Shown: positions 1-12,061 of the stretch, piece by piece
Layout of the letters: every line of letters starts with the position of its first letter
Numbering within the stretch: the first letter of the stretch is position 1
From: Gymnopus androsaceus JB14
Lineage: Eukaryota; Basidiomycota; Agaricomycetes; Agaricales; Omphalotaceae
NCBI GenBank assembly: GCA_009733575.1
Contig: ML769638.1
Span: 1 to 64,000 of the forward strand
Length of the DNA stretch: 64,000 nt
Reading direction: 5' to 3'
The notes under the pieces: model-generated
Seen by the model: only the letters and a program-made list of their open reading frames with translations
Told to the model about the DNA's origin: nothing
The model's database searches: none
Program-made: the position numbers and the translations under genes

Positions 1-525
1 ATAGCTCCATGTGTCGAGCACCACCAACATATACCTGATTATAGGACGATGCAACTTCTGGATTAATCGCTCTTCTCAAGCTCTATCCACCCTCTACGTA
101 TTTCTTCATCAATTCATGGACGTGGGGGTATGAGGATATTCTCAAGGCTATAGCAAGAGCCTTCAACTGCAGAGTAATTATCGCAATCTCTCGATATTGA
201 ACCCTGCTGATTTCATCTATGTAGATTCATTTAGACAACTACAAGTACAAAGTCTATTCCGCGGTTCATTGTCTGATCCTCTCCTACGAGCACTGGGAAC
301 GACCCATCCAGATGAAACACGCTTCCATGCTTGTGAACGATTTTCGCGTTGCCGTCACGTCAACGTTGACCAGGATCGCAACTTTATCAACGATGACGAC
401 GGCGACGAAGCCAGCGAAGACACCATCGATGTCGCAAATCGAATCTTTTTCGGGAAGCCTCTCAAGGAGACAAAAGACAGCAGCCAGAAAAAGAGCTGGT
501 GGTTTATATTAACCCTGTGAGCTCC
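1..525. other. Upstream region, no assignable gene
   Basis: Open frames exist between 197 and 520, one of them acidic. They start at non-ATG codons and overlap in different frames, and I could not join any of them to the downstream gene by a convincing intron. They may be upstream exons of the next gene or 5' untranslated sequence. Nothing else is recognisable here. Confidence 0.4.
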
Positions 526-2657
526 ATGACTCCGGAGAGTTGGCTACAGTACCAAGCCACGACCAAGAAGCAGTTGGCCAACGGAGACGTCGTTCGATCT
601 CTGGTAAGTGGGTTTTTTTCTTTTGCTTCGCTTTATCCATTAACTTGGAGTCTTTCAGCTTGTTCCGCTTTCACGACATTCACCTCTCCCAGAATTGCAA
701 TCATTTGTTTCTCTTTTTCGCCCCAGGCGTGTCATCCCGAATACCCTTGATCCTTCCTTGAGAAATCTTGACTGGGCAGCGATTGACCGTGTCTTCCGAA
801 GTTGCTGTCGGCCACCAGATTCTCCTCATACCTGGAATCCCCAACATGGGATTCCGCCTGCTCCTGTCGCTGAACATCTGCTGTTTCTCGAACTCGTTCG
901 CGAATGCAAAGCATCCACGACACCAACGAACCCTGATGACGAAGAAGACGATGTTGCCGTAAAGAACATCGTCGCAGATTCTATTGGAGGCGCGGACCTA
1001 GAAGCGAGGGTGATGGCAAAGAAATGGCTCGCTGGACCCGGTCATGGGATAGAGCACTCCGTGTTGGAAGGTAGAATTGGTCGAATGTTGGATGTTCTGC
1101 GAAGCTGGTTGGGTCTAATGAAGTGGGATGGCCTCCAGTTTGACAACGAGTCGAATCCTCTGCGTTCTGAGGTAGCCTCCAGCATTGCGAATGGAAAGGG
1201 CAGGGCCGAAGGGCATCTGGAAATCAGACGAGAAGAAAGCCGTGTCGCGGCACAGAGGAACCAAAACAGCAGTGATAACGAATTCGACTCGTCTGACGAT
1301 GAAGAGGCCCACGAACGGACGGCACGTTTGTTGTTTGCCCCATCAGACGTAGGGAAGGAGGAGTATGCAAAATGGGAGCGGTCCTCCACGTCGTTTGATC
1401 TCAGTGAAGACGAGGATTCTGCTGATGCGGCGGAGGTCCGGGAAAGCCTTACACCCAGGATAAAAGATGTAGGGCCTAGGATTGGAATAGGGAGGATGAC
1501 TCCAGAATCATCGCCATTCCGCGTCGTTCCTGTGAAACCAGTCATTCACCAGTCTACGGCGGCTTTACATTCGAAATCACTGCATCCAACCTGTTCGGCT
1601 TCGATTGATTTTGCAAAGTCTACCAAATGGAATGTCATGTTCTCAATCCCTCCTCGAGCCTTTCGCACTCTACCAGTCCCCAAGGCTTACTGCTCAAGCC
1701 CGTTCTTTGCACTTCTCCCCTTCCTCTCCTGGTCCATCTACCTCGAAAGCTCTCATTCAAGCACCCGAAACGCCACACCACAGACCCGCAGAACCGAGAG
1801 TCAACCTTGACTCTCCCATTAAACACATTTCTTCATCTCCAACGACTGGGACTGGATCTCGTACCCAAGGATCAAGACACGTATCCTCTAATTCACGCAA
1901 ACGTCATAATGGCGCTTCGTCGTCGAAAGATAGGAAACGAGACGCAATTCCTCCCGAGGTCATTGACCTCACTCTCAGCGAGGAGAGGCCTGCGAAACGT
2001 CTCAAGGTAGCTTCTGCCAGACCAATGAAAGAGGTGAAGAACTTCCCTGTTCACCAACGTGCAGGCCAAACAGTCTCTTCTTCCGGTGGTACTGGTCAGA
2101 ACTTGGATGTTGTCGATTTCCCGCTCATGAAAACAACCTTGGTCCGTGGAGTTGAACCGGAAAGGACCGTCTCAGCGTCTTCATTACAAGTTTCAATAAC
2201 AAGTCCGGCTGCGATAGATTCACCGTCACGAAAGCATCTTCATTCATCTGGCCATCGAACGCTTCCCTCTCCCCAACGAAGCAAATCCGCACTTCTCGAC
2301 AAGCAGCTCCGTATCGCCCAAAAAGCCGCATCAGCACGATCTCATCGTGTCGTGCCTACATTCGAGGCAAATTGTGCCAAGCTGGTGAAACGTCGGGATG
2401 ACGCGAAATTGAAGGAGAAAATCGCACGGGAATCTGCTATTGCGGAGGCTACTATGGAGATTGAGGCGAAGAAAAGGAAAATCAACGAGTCTGAGAAGAG
2501 CGGGCGGAAAATTCTGTGGAAAGACGAGAATAATGATGTGGATTGGGAACGGAGCCGGATGCTTGAGAGGCGCGCCACCGAGGATATTCAGCAGGGACGC
2601 AAGCCGACACTCCCGCCGTTGCAGTGCGTACGGGACCCTAATGATGATGATATGTGA
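526..2657 (+). CDS. Unknown nuclear-type protein with SUMO-interaction-like motif (about 669 aa)
   Basis: I do not recognise the family. The proposed model has three exons: 526-603, 659-1617 and 1685-2657. Intron 1 (55 bp, GTAAGT...TTTCAG) is a clear fungal intron. Intron 2 (67 bp, donor GTCTAC) is inferred because it joins two open frames exactly. ATG 526 is the first Met of the first open exon (MTPESWLQYQ). The N-terminal third is globular-looking with Trp-rich helices (DWAAIDRVFRSCC, VLRSWLGLMKWDG). The middle is acidic and serine-rich (SSDNEFDSSDDEE). Near residue 430 is PPEVIDLTLSEERPAKRLKV, which has the form of a SUMO-interacting motif followed by a basic nuclear-signal-like patch. The C-terminus is a charged helix of the coiled-coil type (KLKEKIARESAIAEATMEIE). 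A nuclear role is inference from the motif and the basic patch only. Confidence 0.7.
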
Positions 2658-3221
2658 GCTCTGGGACTGGATTGACATTATGATTGCTTTGGGACTCGGT
2701 TAAGTGTCTGTATTTCCATAAGTCTTGAATAGTAGTTAATGCCTGCATAAATCATTCGCAAGCGCTAAGGAAATAAGGAATCTAATGGAATATTGAGAAA
2801 TAGTCTGAACAACTGGACGCTTGTGTCAAGCTGTTGGGTACGGTACCCTTTCGGTACAGCTGCTTGGACAGCGGGACAGCAAGATTGCTCGTGTTTTCGA
2901 ACGTCGTCTTCAAAGACAGTCAATTAAACCATACAGGTACAGGGGTTGGTATGTAACATACGTACAACAGAAGGACTAAAGAGAGTGTGTCAAAGGAATG
3001 TAGATTTGCTTGTGGACATTGTGGGATTGTAGAGTTGTGAATGTGTGTGAGTGTGCCTAACTACGTAGACGATTAGGGAGGCATATGGAACTGTAAAAGG
3101 AATCGGAAGCACGCAGACGGTCTATATAATCAAGATACAGGAGTTTGAGGGGAAGAAAATACAGCGATGGTCGGTAGATGAAAGAGACATATTAGGCCGG
3201 AATGAACGAAATCACTGGAGG
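2658..3221. other. Intergenic region between convergent genes
   Basis: No convincing coding frame is present. The sequence lies between the 3' ends of the flanking plus- and minus-strand genes and presumably holds their 3' untranslated regions. I see no repeat or RNA gene. Confidence 0.5.
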
Positions 3222-4413
3222 TCATCGTCGTGGAGCAAAGATAGCGACGAGAATAATGAAGGGAATATAAGTGAACAACAACACTACACTCATAATCCGA
3301 CATCGAAAGCGCCATGATTTTGCATCTTGGTGGGACGTAATAAATAAGCCTTCAAAGAAAGAATAAGAGAGGAAACAGCATACCATGTTCGACCTGAGGA
3401 TCGTCTAGCACGACCGATTTTTGCCCATCATGGCCACCTTCAATTCTCCTTGTTCTAGGGATCTTTAGAACAGCAGCAACCCACCATAGGGGGAAAATGA
3501 TGAACCCAAAGAAAAAGAGCCATGCGTGAGGTGGGCTGCCTCCTCCTTCGTACCACCCTAAAGGTGTTGAACGATCCTCCTTCTGCTCCTCGACGTCTGC
3601 AGTTTTTTTTCTCGACCCCAGCATAGCTGTAATGCGACCAGAAATGTAGCCAGTTTCACCGGAGCTAGCTTGAGGAAAAGCTAGCTTCCAGGTGGTAGGT
3701 TGAATTTTCGGTGGCTTCCGCGGGTCGCGCATATGGAAGGGGGACGCATGCTGATGTGATATGGATGGTGCATGGGGAGAAATCAGGGCAGAGATGGGAA
3801 TCGAAGCTTGGGAGATACTGCCACGTCTCGACGATGCACGAATCGAAGGGACATTGCGAGTTTGACTTCGATGGGAGGTGCGAGATTGAGATCGCAAAGG
3901 GAAACCTGAATTGCGACTATTCCAAGTACCTGTATTGGCCGCATTCTGGATTCGCTGGCTTTCGGATCGAGATGGTGGTCTGGAGCCTGTAGCTCCAGTC
4001 TCTCCTACGGCATCCATCATAGCAGCCAGGCCCATAGCTGACGGTGTAGCAGCATTGGAAAGTTTTGCGCGCTTGCGGGTGTAGGAAGAAGGAGCATAAG
4101 ACGAACTAGAGGTCCCTGATTTACGATGAGCTAGGGGTAAAAATTAGATACGCTGATAACCAAAGAGTAACCAAGACTCACGTCTGGGGTCTGCCGCAAA
4201 TGTAGCTCGTTGTTTCCGCACATCTGGAGGAGTATTTCCATCCACCTCTTCAGCTTTTCGCTTCCCCTTTCCCGAGCTAGCTGGAGTCAAAGGTGTTTTC
4301 TCTGCGATTGCGGAAGGGCGCAAAGGAAGTGGCGAGGAGATTGCTGGTGAAACTGAGGTTCGAGGGGGTGATGGGTTCTTTTGAGTAGAGTCGCTTGTAT
4401 GTTCTTGGTCCAT
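3222..4413 (-). CDS. Ser-rich protein with two C-terminal membrane segments (360 aa)
   Basis: Three exons join in frame: 4182-4413, 3384-4130 and 3222-3325. The introns are 51 bp (GTGAGT...CCCTAG) and 58 bp (GTATGC...ACCAAG). The first 250 residues are low-complexity, rich in Ser, Pro, Arg and Thr, with a basic stretch (SGKGKRKAEE). They are followed by a GWYEGGGSPPHAW motif. One hydrophobic segment starts LFFFGFIIFPLWWVAAV and a second, in the last exon, starts IMSVVLLFTYIPFIILVAIF; the protein ends in APRR. This looks like a tail-anchored or double-spanning membrane protein with a long cytosolic disordered arm. The hairpin-like end with FPLWW recalls conserved serine-rich fungal proteins of unknown function, but I cannot name it. 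Single-frame translation would miss the last exon and the second helix. Confidence 0.8.
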
Positions 4414-5016
4414 TTTGGAAATATCACTCTGATTAAGACTGGAGCCGTGGAATTATGTCTGAATGCTTTTGGATGAGCAAACGCAGACAGTTGAGTGTTC
4501 ACGATATAGTATCAGTTAAATAGCATGCGCCTTGTTGAAACAAAAGAACGTTAGTTTGATCCACTCAAAGAATCTCAAGGACAAAGATTACCGAATTCGA
4601 ACACCGGCAAAACCCAAAGAAAAAAAAGACCACCCCCGCGATAGTAGCTAAAAGCAAGAGGAAAATGAGTAGTATGCACTTTATATGTACTTGCGAGGAT
4701 GAACAACTCACGGAACGCGGGAGACGAATGAGATGAAGCGGAAAGAAGCCTGGAAACAGAATTTGAATTGAATTTGCCGCGAGGTGATTTATTTCCACGT
4801 GCTGCCATCAAGTCGCCGCCTTTCCATATATGGATGGAACCCCGACGCTTTGACCGTAAGTAGATGTAGCATTTTTATTGTAGTAAGCAGCTATAAAGTG
4901 TGCCAAAGATTACTACTAATAGCAAGTACCCTCGCAGATAACCATTTTCAATTTCCATCGGTGCCATTGTACATGATTTGAATGTAGCAAAAACTCATGA
5001 GGGAACCGACCGATTG
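4414..5016. other. Intergenic region
   Basis: This is the promoter side of the Ser-rich membrane gene and the 3' side of the secreted-protein gene. Short open frames on the minus strand have no supporting features. I see nothing else. Confidence 0.4.
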
Positions 5017-5561
5017 CTATTCGGATATTTTAATCATTGTCTGCAAAGGATTAAGCTCATCTCGACAGACCTTTGCATCATATCCATATTCTTCCATGCA
5101 ACCGATAAACACCGGTTGGTTAGAAACAGACTCTCCTTCGCCATTACCAGGAAGCACCGAAAAATATGGCATGGTCAACCTTGAAGGGAGAGACGGATAA
5201 TCGGAATCGAGGTCTACGAACAATAAGAAATCGTTGCAGTACTCTTTTCACTACTAGAAAAATACATACCTGAGTAATTTCCCAACGAGAACGCTCCGAT
5301 GAGATGACCAGTAGCAAAGTACGGCGTTGCTTGAAACCCTTCGACGGGGCCTGTAAAATACCAGCAAGTACACGTATAGCTCGATACTCCGCTATTCAGG
5401 TCGCCCATTGTTCGATAGTCAAATGGGAATGTTTCGCCAGGGAGTATGTCGGTTCCATTGGTTGGACTGGTAATCTGCGCTAGCGTCAATGCTTGATCAG
5501 CAGCAACTAGCACCGATGGTAAAAGAGATACAAGACAGGCTAGCGCGACGAAGGGATACAT
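5017..5561 (-). CDS. Small secreted protein, paralogue of the one at 31.5 kb (162 aa)
   Basis: Two exons, 5270-5561 and 5017-5213, are joined by a 56-bp intron (GTATGT...TCGTAG) in phase 1. The N-terminus is a typical signal peptide (MYPFVALACLVSLLPSVLVAA). The mature part reads ITSPTNGTDILPGETFPFDY and continues with a TCTCWYF segment, then ATGHLIGAFSLGNYS just before the intron. Exon 2 contains LTMPYFSVLPG and VFIGCMEEYGYD. The same block order (I-SP-GT-I-PG-F-F-Y, then tG-Y-G-F--NY, intron, MP-F, MEEY) occurs in the gene at 31492-32159, so the two are paralogues with a conserved intron position. Secretion is inferred from the signal peptide. Function is unknown; such proteins are common in agaricomycete secretomes. 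Confidence 0.75.
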
Positions 5562-6394
5562 CTCGCCGGGGTCTGAGAGAAAATGAGATTTGGTTTGAAT
5601 ATATATATTAGTACAAAGTCATCTTCGAGAATTCTCCAATTCCGATGAAGTTTGCTAATAGAAATCGTTCATTTGACGCATTTGAGTAACAGGTGATAGA
5701 TAAACAAGCCCACAGGTTCGCAGAATCTACTGTTGACTCTTGGACCTCCTACAGAGAAATCCCATATACGTATACCTTTGAGCCCCGTGAAGTTGTACGT
5801 TGATAGCTTCAAGTTCTGCGTCAGTGTTGATCTTATCCACTGGGAGACCGATCTGGCGTCCATCGAAGAGCGTAGATTAGTTTATCGTGAAGTAGCATAC
5901 GCCTTGAAAAATCGCATTCTTCCAGATCCTTTGGAAAAATCTAGCATTTCCATGAGGGTGAGCCGTGGATAAACGTGGATACAGGCCATCGATAACCGTA
6001 ATTCGCGAGTGTAAGTTCTGTTATTCTTTTACCTATAAGAAAGAGAAATGGAGGCACATCGACGTGTTTCGTATCAAATGAAATCTTTTTGAGAACTCTG
6101 CGAAGTTCCTATTAGCATATGCTAAAGCTTGACGTACGAACGTCGAGAATGCAAGGACTTGGGGCTTGGCTTGGTTAACATGTACATTACGACATGTGTC
6201 AATTTTCCGAAAGCTCTGTTCGGTAAGTGACGACGAGCTTGAGGATTTAACTCGACAGAGCGCTTAATATTATGGTGTCAAAAGGTGATTCCTGAATCGG
6301 ATGCATTGATCAATTTGATGTGCGAACTTCGAAGCGAACTTTAAGCTGGCGCTTATAATTAGCGCTCAATCTTCATCTTCGTCTTCCATCATCC
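5562..6394. other. Intergenic region, promoters of divergent genes
   Basis: A TATA-like run (ATATATATATT) near 5599-5610 lies about 40-50 bp upstream of the minus-strand secreted-protein start. No gene is recognisable in the rest. Confidence 0.4.
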
Positions 6395-8224
6395 ATGCCT
6401 GAGCTCGAGCCTCGGCCGTTCGAAATCCCAGAGTTACTGGTCCAAATCCTTTCACATTTGGACCCCGTTGATCTCCGCCAATCTGCGCTCCTAGTCAAGC
6501 AGGAGTGGGCTCAAATATGTCTGGATTTTCTGTGGTACGAAGTTGATGACTTATGCCTACTATTCGGGCTCCTGGCGCCCATTTCACAAAAGCTCGAACA
6601 AACGGAAGAGGAAATCAATGCCGAACTAGACGAACCTGTTGTATATGTAGGCCATTTCTCAAATAAAGCAGGAACTCTCTGATGGAATTGGCAGGAGTTC
6701 GATGAAAGACCGAATCTAAACCAGCTAAAGCGATTTGAAGTGATATATGCGCCGCGCGTTCGCGTCATCACTTTACCTTCAGACGATATCGATGTGACAG
6801 CTATCTTTGATGAAATTTTACTCCTGAAACCAACGCTTCCACTGCTATCCAATCTAATTGCACTGAACTGGAGCACTTTCTCCGGAAACGTAGCTTCTGA
6901 TGAAGCTTACGCAGCGCTATTTATGCACCATAGCGTTAGGACCTTCGAAATCAGGTGTTGGTCCTTTATGGATTCACTTCATGGTCCGTTCTGGGATAAT
7001 CCCCGTCGAATCGCGCAGTTTGGTCGGATATCCAAGCGGATGCCTAACTTGGAGACCTTGAAGGTTTCCTCGCGAGCTGAACCCGATTTCAGGAATCCTC
7101 TTCTTGATTTGATTGGGAATTTGCCTCATTTACGGAGTGTTGTCCTTCCAGCTTTTTCGGACCCTACCATCATGCTTTCTGGTCTCCGGAATTGTTGTGA
7201 TCTCGAGGAAATCAGATTTTCAGGTTTTAACACCAATGTTCATGTAGGACGCCAACTGATCAACAAAGTTGGACTCGCTTCCATTTCACCCTCTGCGTTT
7301 GAAAAACTTCAAGTTCTTTCGCTAACCTGTGGGTTTAGTCTCTTGTAAAGGTACACTCACTAAATTGGTTGTGTGAATAGATTGTGGATTCCAGACTGCC
7401 TCTTTAATTCTCGAACATCTTGTTCCCCTACGTTTGACTTGCTTGGCCGTGGAATCTGGATTTGAGGATACGTCGCTTGATGTACAGAAACTTTGTAGGA
7501 TCATCGCACAAATTGGTCGGCATCTAAGAGAACTGCATCTCATCGGTCTTCGATTCAATCACGAACTCATCAATCATCGTGATTTCTCTAGTCCTCCGGG
7601 CAACATCGTTCATTTTCAGGATATCAAAGCTATCCTTGAATGCTCCGAACTAGAATCCTTCAAACTGGGCTATCCGCTTGATTTGCCACTTCAAGAACAT
7701 GAATCGATTGCTTTAGCATGGCCGAAATTGAGGACTGGGGAGCTCTATGTATTCGATAGCATCAATCCAGAAGATGCCATCGCTGTCCAGGTTCGAAGAT
7801 GGAGGCGCATAGTTCAAAAAGCATTTCTCAGTCCAGGCAAAAAAGTATCTGACTCCAAGGAGGTAAATCTCTGTATTTCACTTGCGGCACTTTTCTAAGG
7901 AGTCTTTCATAGGATATGTTATTGATGGATGACACTTTTAATAGTATAAGTGCCTTCTCAATGACGCCTTCTCTTCTTATGGTATTGTTTCTTCACTTCT
8001 TCCCTCTGATTTCCATGCTAATGAGCTCACAGTATTCAAAGATAAGAAAAATAATGGCCTTTGTGGCTGTGCTACATCCTGATAACATTCCGTTGGACAA
8101 GGAGTTCAAATTCCGAGAACGAGCCAAACTTCTCGTAGATCGGTGGCAATTGAACCTAGTTCTCAATCCGTCAGGATTGAATATCAACTTTCGTTCGAAT
8201 GTGATACTGAACAGCAGTCACTAG
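6395..8224 (+). CDS. F-box/LRR-like protein, copy A
   Basis: The N-terminus FEIPELLVQILSHLDPVDLRQ with QEWAQICLDFLWYEV is an F-box, the Skp1-binding module of SCF ubiquitin ligases. The rest is leucine-rich and degenerate-LRR-like (RMPNLETLKVSS, LPHLRSVVLPAFS, LQVLSLTCGF, LRELHLIGLRF), the usual substrate-receptor layout in agaricomycetes. The proposed introns are 6647-6694 (48 bp, removes an in-frame TGA), a 52-bp one near 7330-7381, one after DSKE near 7862, and one near 7981-8033. The gene ends at TAG 8222-8224. It is a tandem paralogue of the gene starting at 8597; both share a block of FRERAK...V..W near the C-terminus. The intron near 7330 is absent from copy B, so it is either gained or a model artefact. 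The substrate is unknown. Confidence 0.7.
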
Positions 8225-8596
8225 TAATTAGTACAAGAACTTGACAATGTACTTTCAAGTTGAGGAATCACAACGCCATTTTTTTGTATCCCAGACTATA
8301 TTTTTCTTGGATTCTTACCTGTCATCCCAAGACGTGAGGCCTACTGCGCGCCTTCTGTCGCTCTTGGAGTTGTATTAAATGGTTTTCTTTTGCCTCTTCA
8401 CTCTGCGTCAATGATAGTTTGAACATCCAATTCAGGTCTTCGTTTCGACGGTCATTTTATTAGCTTCTGGCTTGTATTTTATGTGCTTCGAATTTCAGAC
8501 TACAATCCGCTTGCTGCATGGATAGCCGATAACTGTAATTCGACGGGGAGCGTGTTTAGCGCCGCTCAAGACACGGCTTCATTTCGCGCCACATTC
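8225..8596. other. Intergenic region between the F-box copies
   Basis: Upstream region of copy B. No additional gene is visible. Confidence 0.4.
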
Positions 8597-10352
8597 ATGC
8601 TTGAACCTCGCCTATTCGAAATCCCAGAGTTGTTGGACCACATCCTTTCTCATTTGGAGCTCACTGATCTCCGACGATCCGCGCTTCTAGTCAAGCGGGA
8701 ATGGGCAGAAATATGTCTAGACTTTCTCTGGTATAAAGTTGACTTGTGCGTACTCCTGGGGCTCCTGGTACCCATTTCTCGAAAGATCGGAGCAAAGAAA
8801 GGGGGATTCAGTGCTGAACCCGACGTATATGTAGGACATTTCTCGGATACCGTGACGAGGGCCAAAATTTCTGATGAAATTCTTTGCACTTGCCAGGAAT
8901 TCGACGAAACACCAAGTCTAAACCGACTGAAGCGATTCGAAGCAAAGTACGCGCCGCGCGTTCGTTCCATCACCTTGCCTCCAGATAATACCGATATAGC
9001 ATCTATCCTTGTCAAAATCTTGCTCATGCAACCAAAGCTGCCACTTCTCCCGAATCTAATTGCATTGGACTGGAACGATTTCTTTGGTGGACACATGGCT
9101 TCTAGTGAAGCTTGTGCAGGGCTATTCATGCATGAAAGAGTTCAGGACCTTGGAAATCGGGCATTTTTCGTCCACGAATAATGCACATCGAATCGCGCTC
9201 TTTCGTCGTATATCCAAGCGGATGCCCAACTTGGAGACCTTGAAGGTTTCCTCGCGAGCTGAACCCAATTCCAAGAAGGCTCTTGTTGAGTTGATTGGGA
9301 GTTTGCCTCGTTTACGGAGTGTTGTCGTTCCCGCGTTTTCGGACCCTGCCACTATACTTTCTAGTCTCCAAAATTGTCATGATATCGAAAAAATATGCTT
9401 TTGCTTTCAGTTTTCTTCACACATGGCGCCAAACGTCGATCACACTTGCTCCCATTTCCACCTCACGCGTTTGTAAAACTCGAAGCTCTATCACTAGCCT
9501 GTGGGTTTAAGTATGCCTCTTCAATCCTCAAACACCTCTTTGGACACAATCCGCGACGTTTGACCGACTTGAGCGTTGTTTCTGGGTTCGACGAAATGCC
9601 ACTCGATGTGCAGAACCTTTCTGAAACCATAGTACAAGTCGGACGCTGCTTGAAGAAACTACGTCTTGTCGGTCTTCGCTTTTATCGCCCCAATCGTTCA
9701 GCCGCAGCATCATACATCCCGGATAGGATCGCTAGTTTTCAGGATATCAAACCTATCCTTAGGTGCTACAACCTCGAGACTCTCGTACTAGGTTATCCTC
9801 TTGATTTGCCTTGGAAGGCAAAGGGATCGATTGCTTTGGCATGGCAAAAATTGAAGACCGCAGACCTCTACGTGCTATATAACGTCGACCCACAAGACCC
9901 GAATGCTCTTCAGGTTCGAGGATGGAGGGATGAACTCAGAAAAGTGTTCCTCACGCCAGGCAAAAAAATTTCCGACTCCAAGGAGGTATGTAAATCTCTG
10001 TGACTCATGTGTCGGGTCTTTCTGACAAGGGCTTCATAGGATATGTTGCGGATGCGCGACACGTTTAACAGTATAAGTGCCTTCCCAATGACCGATGCTC
10101 TTACTAGGGTAATGACCTGCCAGGAGCCTCTCCCGTTATTTTCGTGCTAATGCTTCTTTACAGTACTCAAAAACCGACGACGTATTGTTACAGATAGGTG
10201 CGCTGAACTCTGGAGTGATTCCACTGGATGAAGACTTTGGATTCCGAGAACGAGCCAAACGTTTAGTGGAGCAATGGAAAAAGTATCTCCTTAATCAGCC
10301 GGACATAAAACACCGTTCTATCCTTCTACTAGATGATATGCGGCAGCTATGA
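8597..10352 (+). pseudogene. F-box/LRR-like protein, copy B (frame disrupted)
   Basis: It starts MLEPRLFEIPELLDHILSHLELTDL, with KREWAEICLDFLWYKV, the same F-box as copy A. LRR-like blocks follow (RMPNLETLKVSSRAEP, LPRLRSVVVPAFS, KLEALSLACGFKYAS, LKKLRLVGLRF, LETLVLGYPLDLPW). After the phase-0 donor behind KKISDSKE come exons DMLRMRDTFNSISAFPMTDA and YSKTDDVLLQIGALNSG, ending LLLDDMRQL at TGA 10350-10352. Alignment to copy A shows at least two frame breaks: one extra base near 9140 (HERVQ should continue RTLEIGHF) and an indel near 9440-9475. These could be genuine decay or consensus errors, because indels also occur in housekeeping genes of this window. Identity to copy A suggests a fairly recent tandem duplication. 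Confidence 0.65.
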
Positions 10353-10690
10353 GTCTATATTTCTTACTTACATAGGTGTCACAAAAAACTGGGCACTTCC
10401 GGGCAGAGCCTTCGCATTCTTTTTCTTTTTTCGATTCTTAGCATCCATCAAACTCCTTCGCATACTATAATAAATGTGCTGTTTGAAGCTTCTTTAGTCG
10501 TCCTATTTTGAATTTACAACATGATATTCATCTACGCTCCATTTGAAAGGCTACATTGAGCCAGACTGGAAGGATATAAGAAGATATAAGTAATATGTAC
10601 GTTCCAACGGATTAGTTCGACACTTTGACAGAAAAACCATTACCAACAGAGAGAAGCGCTTCGCCGGTGTGCATTGTGTTGCTGTCTACA
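9549..10690 (+). repeat. Source segment of a 1.1-kb duplication (3' half of F-box B)
   Basis: From about 9549 (gacgtttgaccgacttgag) to about 10690 (ggtgtgcattgtgttgc) this segment is repeated in the same orientation at 22227-23340. It includes the last coding exons, introns, stop codon and roughly 340 bp downstream. Similarity is visibly higher in the 3' half. Confidence 0.8.
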
Positions 10691-10959
10691 TACTAAGTAA
10701 GGGCTACATCAAATGTATTATAGTCTATATATGTCAGCCATGAATTCGTGGATGCGAGGCCTGGTAGGATTCTGGAAGCATGCATAGACACTGTGCAACT
10801 TGGCCACAGCACACAGGTCATGGGTGACAGGATTGTGCCAAAGGGACTCAGCATAATCCTGTAGTTTCCATGATTAGTCGGGGAAAAGGGTCGGAAGGGT
10901 CTATTGGAGGGACTTGTTCAATGCGGAATGAAAAGAGCGTGATGGATAGAATGGACTGG
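10353..10959. other. Intergenic region downstream of F-box B
   Basis: No coding frame supported. The first 340 bp belong to the duplicated segment shared with 23.0-23.3 kb. Confidence 0.5.
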
Positions 10960-11760
10960 ATGGGACGACGGTTATGGTAGGCGGGAAGCCCAAGCTTCAT
11001 TTTTCCTCCATTATCTGTCTTTCCCATACTTGGCACTTCCTGCCTACCATAATTGTCGTTGCCTACCCAACTCCTAGATTGCTGCTTGTGCCCAACTTGT
11101 GCCACGGCTAGTGATAAAGGAGTTTGGAGAGCCCCAAGGTTCCTAATTATGCGTGGTGAATACCTTATTGCAGTACAATCATGCCACTTTCATCCAAGGA
11201 AGTTGGCGGGGCAGAGTAGTCTTTGAACCGGTTGTATAATGTGGTGTTGATGTGGTTATCCCAGTAACACTATTCTCCTCATGCTGCTTCCCAGCTGTGT
11301 CATCTCGCTTCCATACACAGCCTAGAATTCTGTGGATCTGAACTTGATGCATCGCAGACACTTGAAAATAACTCATTCGCAGGCTGCACCATACCTTTCC
11401 CCTCAAAGCCACAGCAACTGAACCAGGTCTTTGAATATTCCCAATAAACTGGCTCTACACTTGAATCCGTCATATTCTTACTCAAGAAATCCATCTGGTG
11501 ATCACCTGGTTGTATTCACTGTGAGATTATGTCGCCACGACAATTCACATGTAAGATCAGAACTGCTGAGTGTTGCACAGGCAGCGATCCCAGGAGTCGG
11601 GTAGGCGCTGGGCGGGACGTAGGACGCGATGATGATCGCGGAAGGCGGGAAGTGAGTATGGGAAAGATGGGATGAATAGCTGAAAGTGGCTATGTCTTCG
11701 GACAATGGAAATGAAAAGTCGAAAAATGAAGCTTGAGCTTCCCGCCTACCGTAGGTGAGT
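10960..11760. mobile_element. Element with long inverted repeats (foldback/MITE-like)
   Basis: The left arm, about 10973-11090 (ggtaggcgggaagcccaagc), matches the reverse complement of about 11570-11757 (ggtaggcgggaagctcaagc). The match continues through cttcattttt, tctttcccatac, cacttcc and cctaccc(a/g)actcct. The arms are imperfect, with an insertion in the right one, and enclose about 480 bp. The inner part has no supported gene. A second nested inverted match (tatggtaggcgggaag against cttcctgcctaccata) lies inside the left arm. This is the architecture of a foldback or MITE-type element. The target duplication could not be defined. Confidence 0.6.
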
Positions 11761-12058
11761 GCACCGATGGGGATGTTGGATCCAACTGAGGGTTCGACAA
11801 AGGGCAACTTTATAGAAAACAGAAAGCATATGGAATGACTTGTTTATGGTTGTGTATTAGTTACATGTCTAGTATTAGTACAAATGGTGAAAAAAAGTTG
11901 AGTGAAAGTTGAGTGAATAGTGAAAAGAAGTACAAGACTGAAAAACCAAAAGATTTTGGAGAAAATAGAAAATATGGATAGAAAATCTGGAAAATTTTTC
12001 TGAGAAAAGATCCGAGCAAAGGAAGGTTTAAATAGGTCCCAAAATAGTGATATACATT
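11761..12058. other. 3' flank of the NACHT-ankyrin gene
   Basis: AT-rich, no gene. It contains the 3' untranslated side of the minus-strand receptor gene. Confidence 0.4.
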
Positions 12059-12061
12059 TCA

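Noticed and set aside
197..520. Upstream acidic frame as first exon of the 526-2657 gene
   Set aside because: Starts at TTG, ends at a TGA before the first good exon, and no splice pair restores the frame convincingly.
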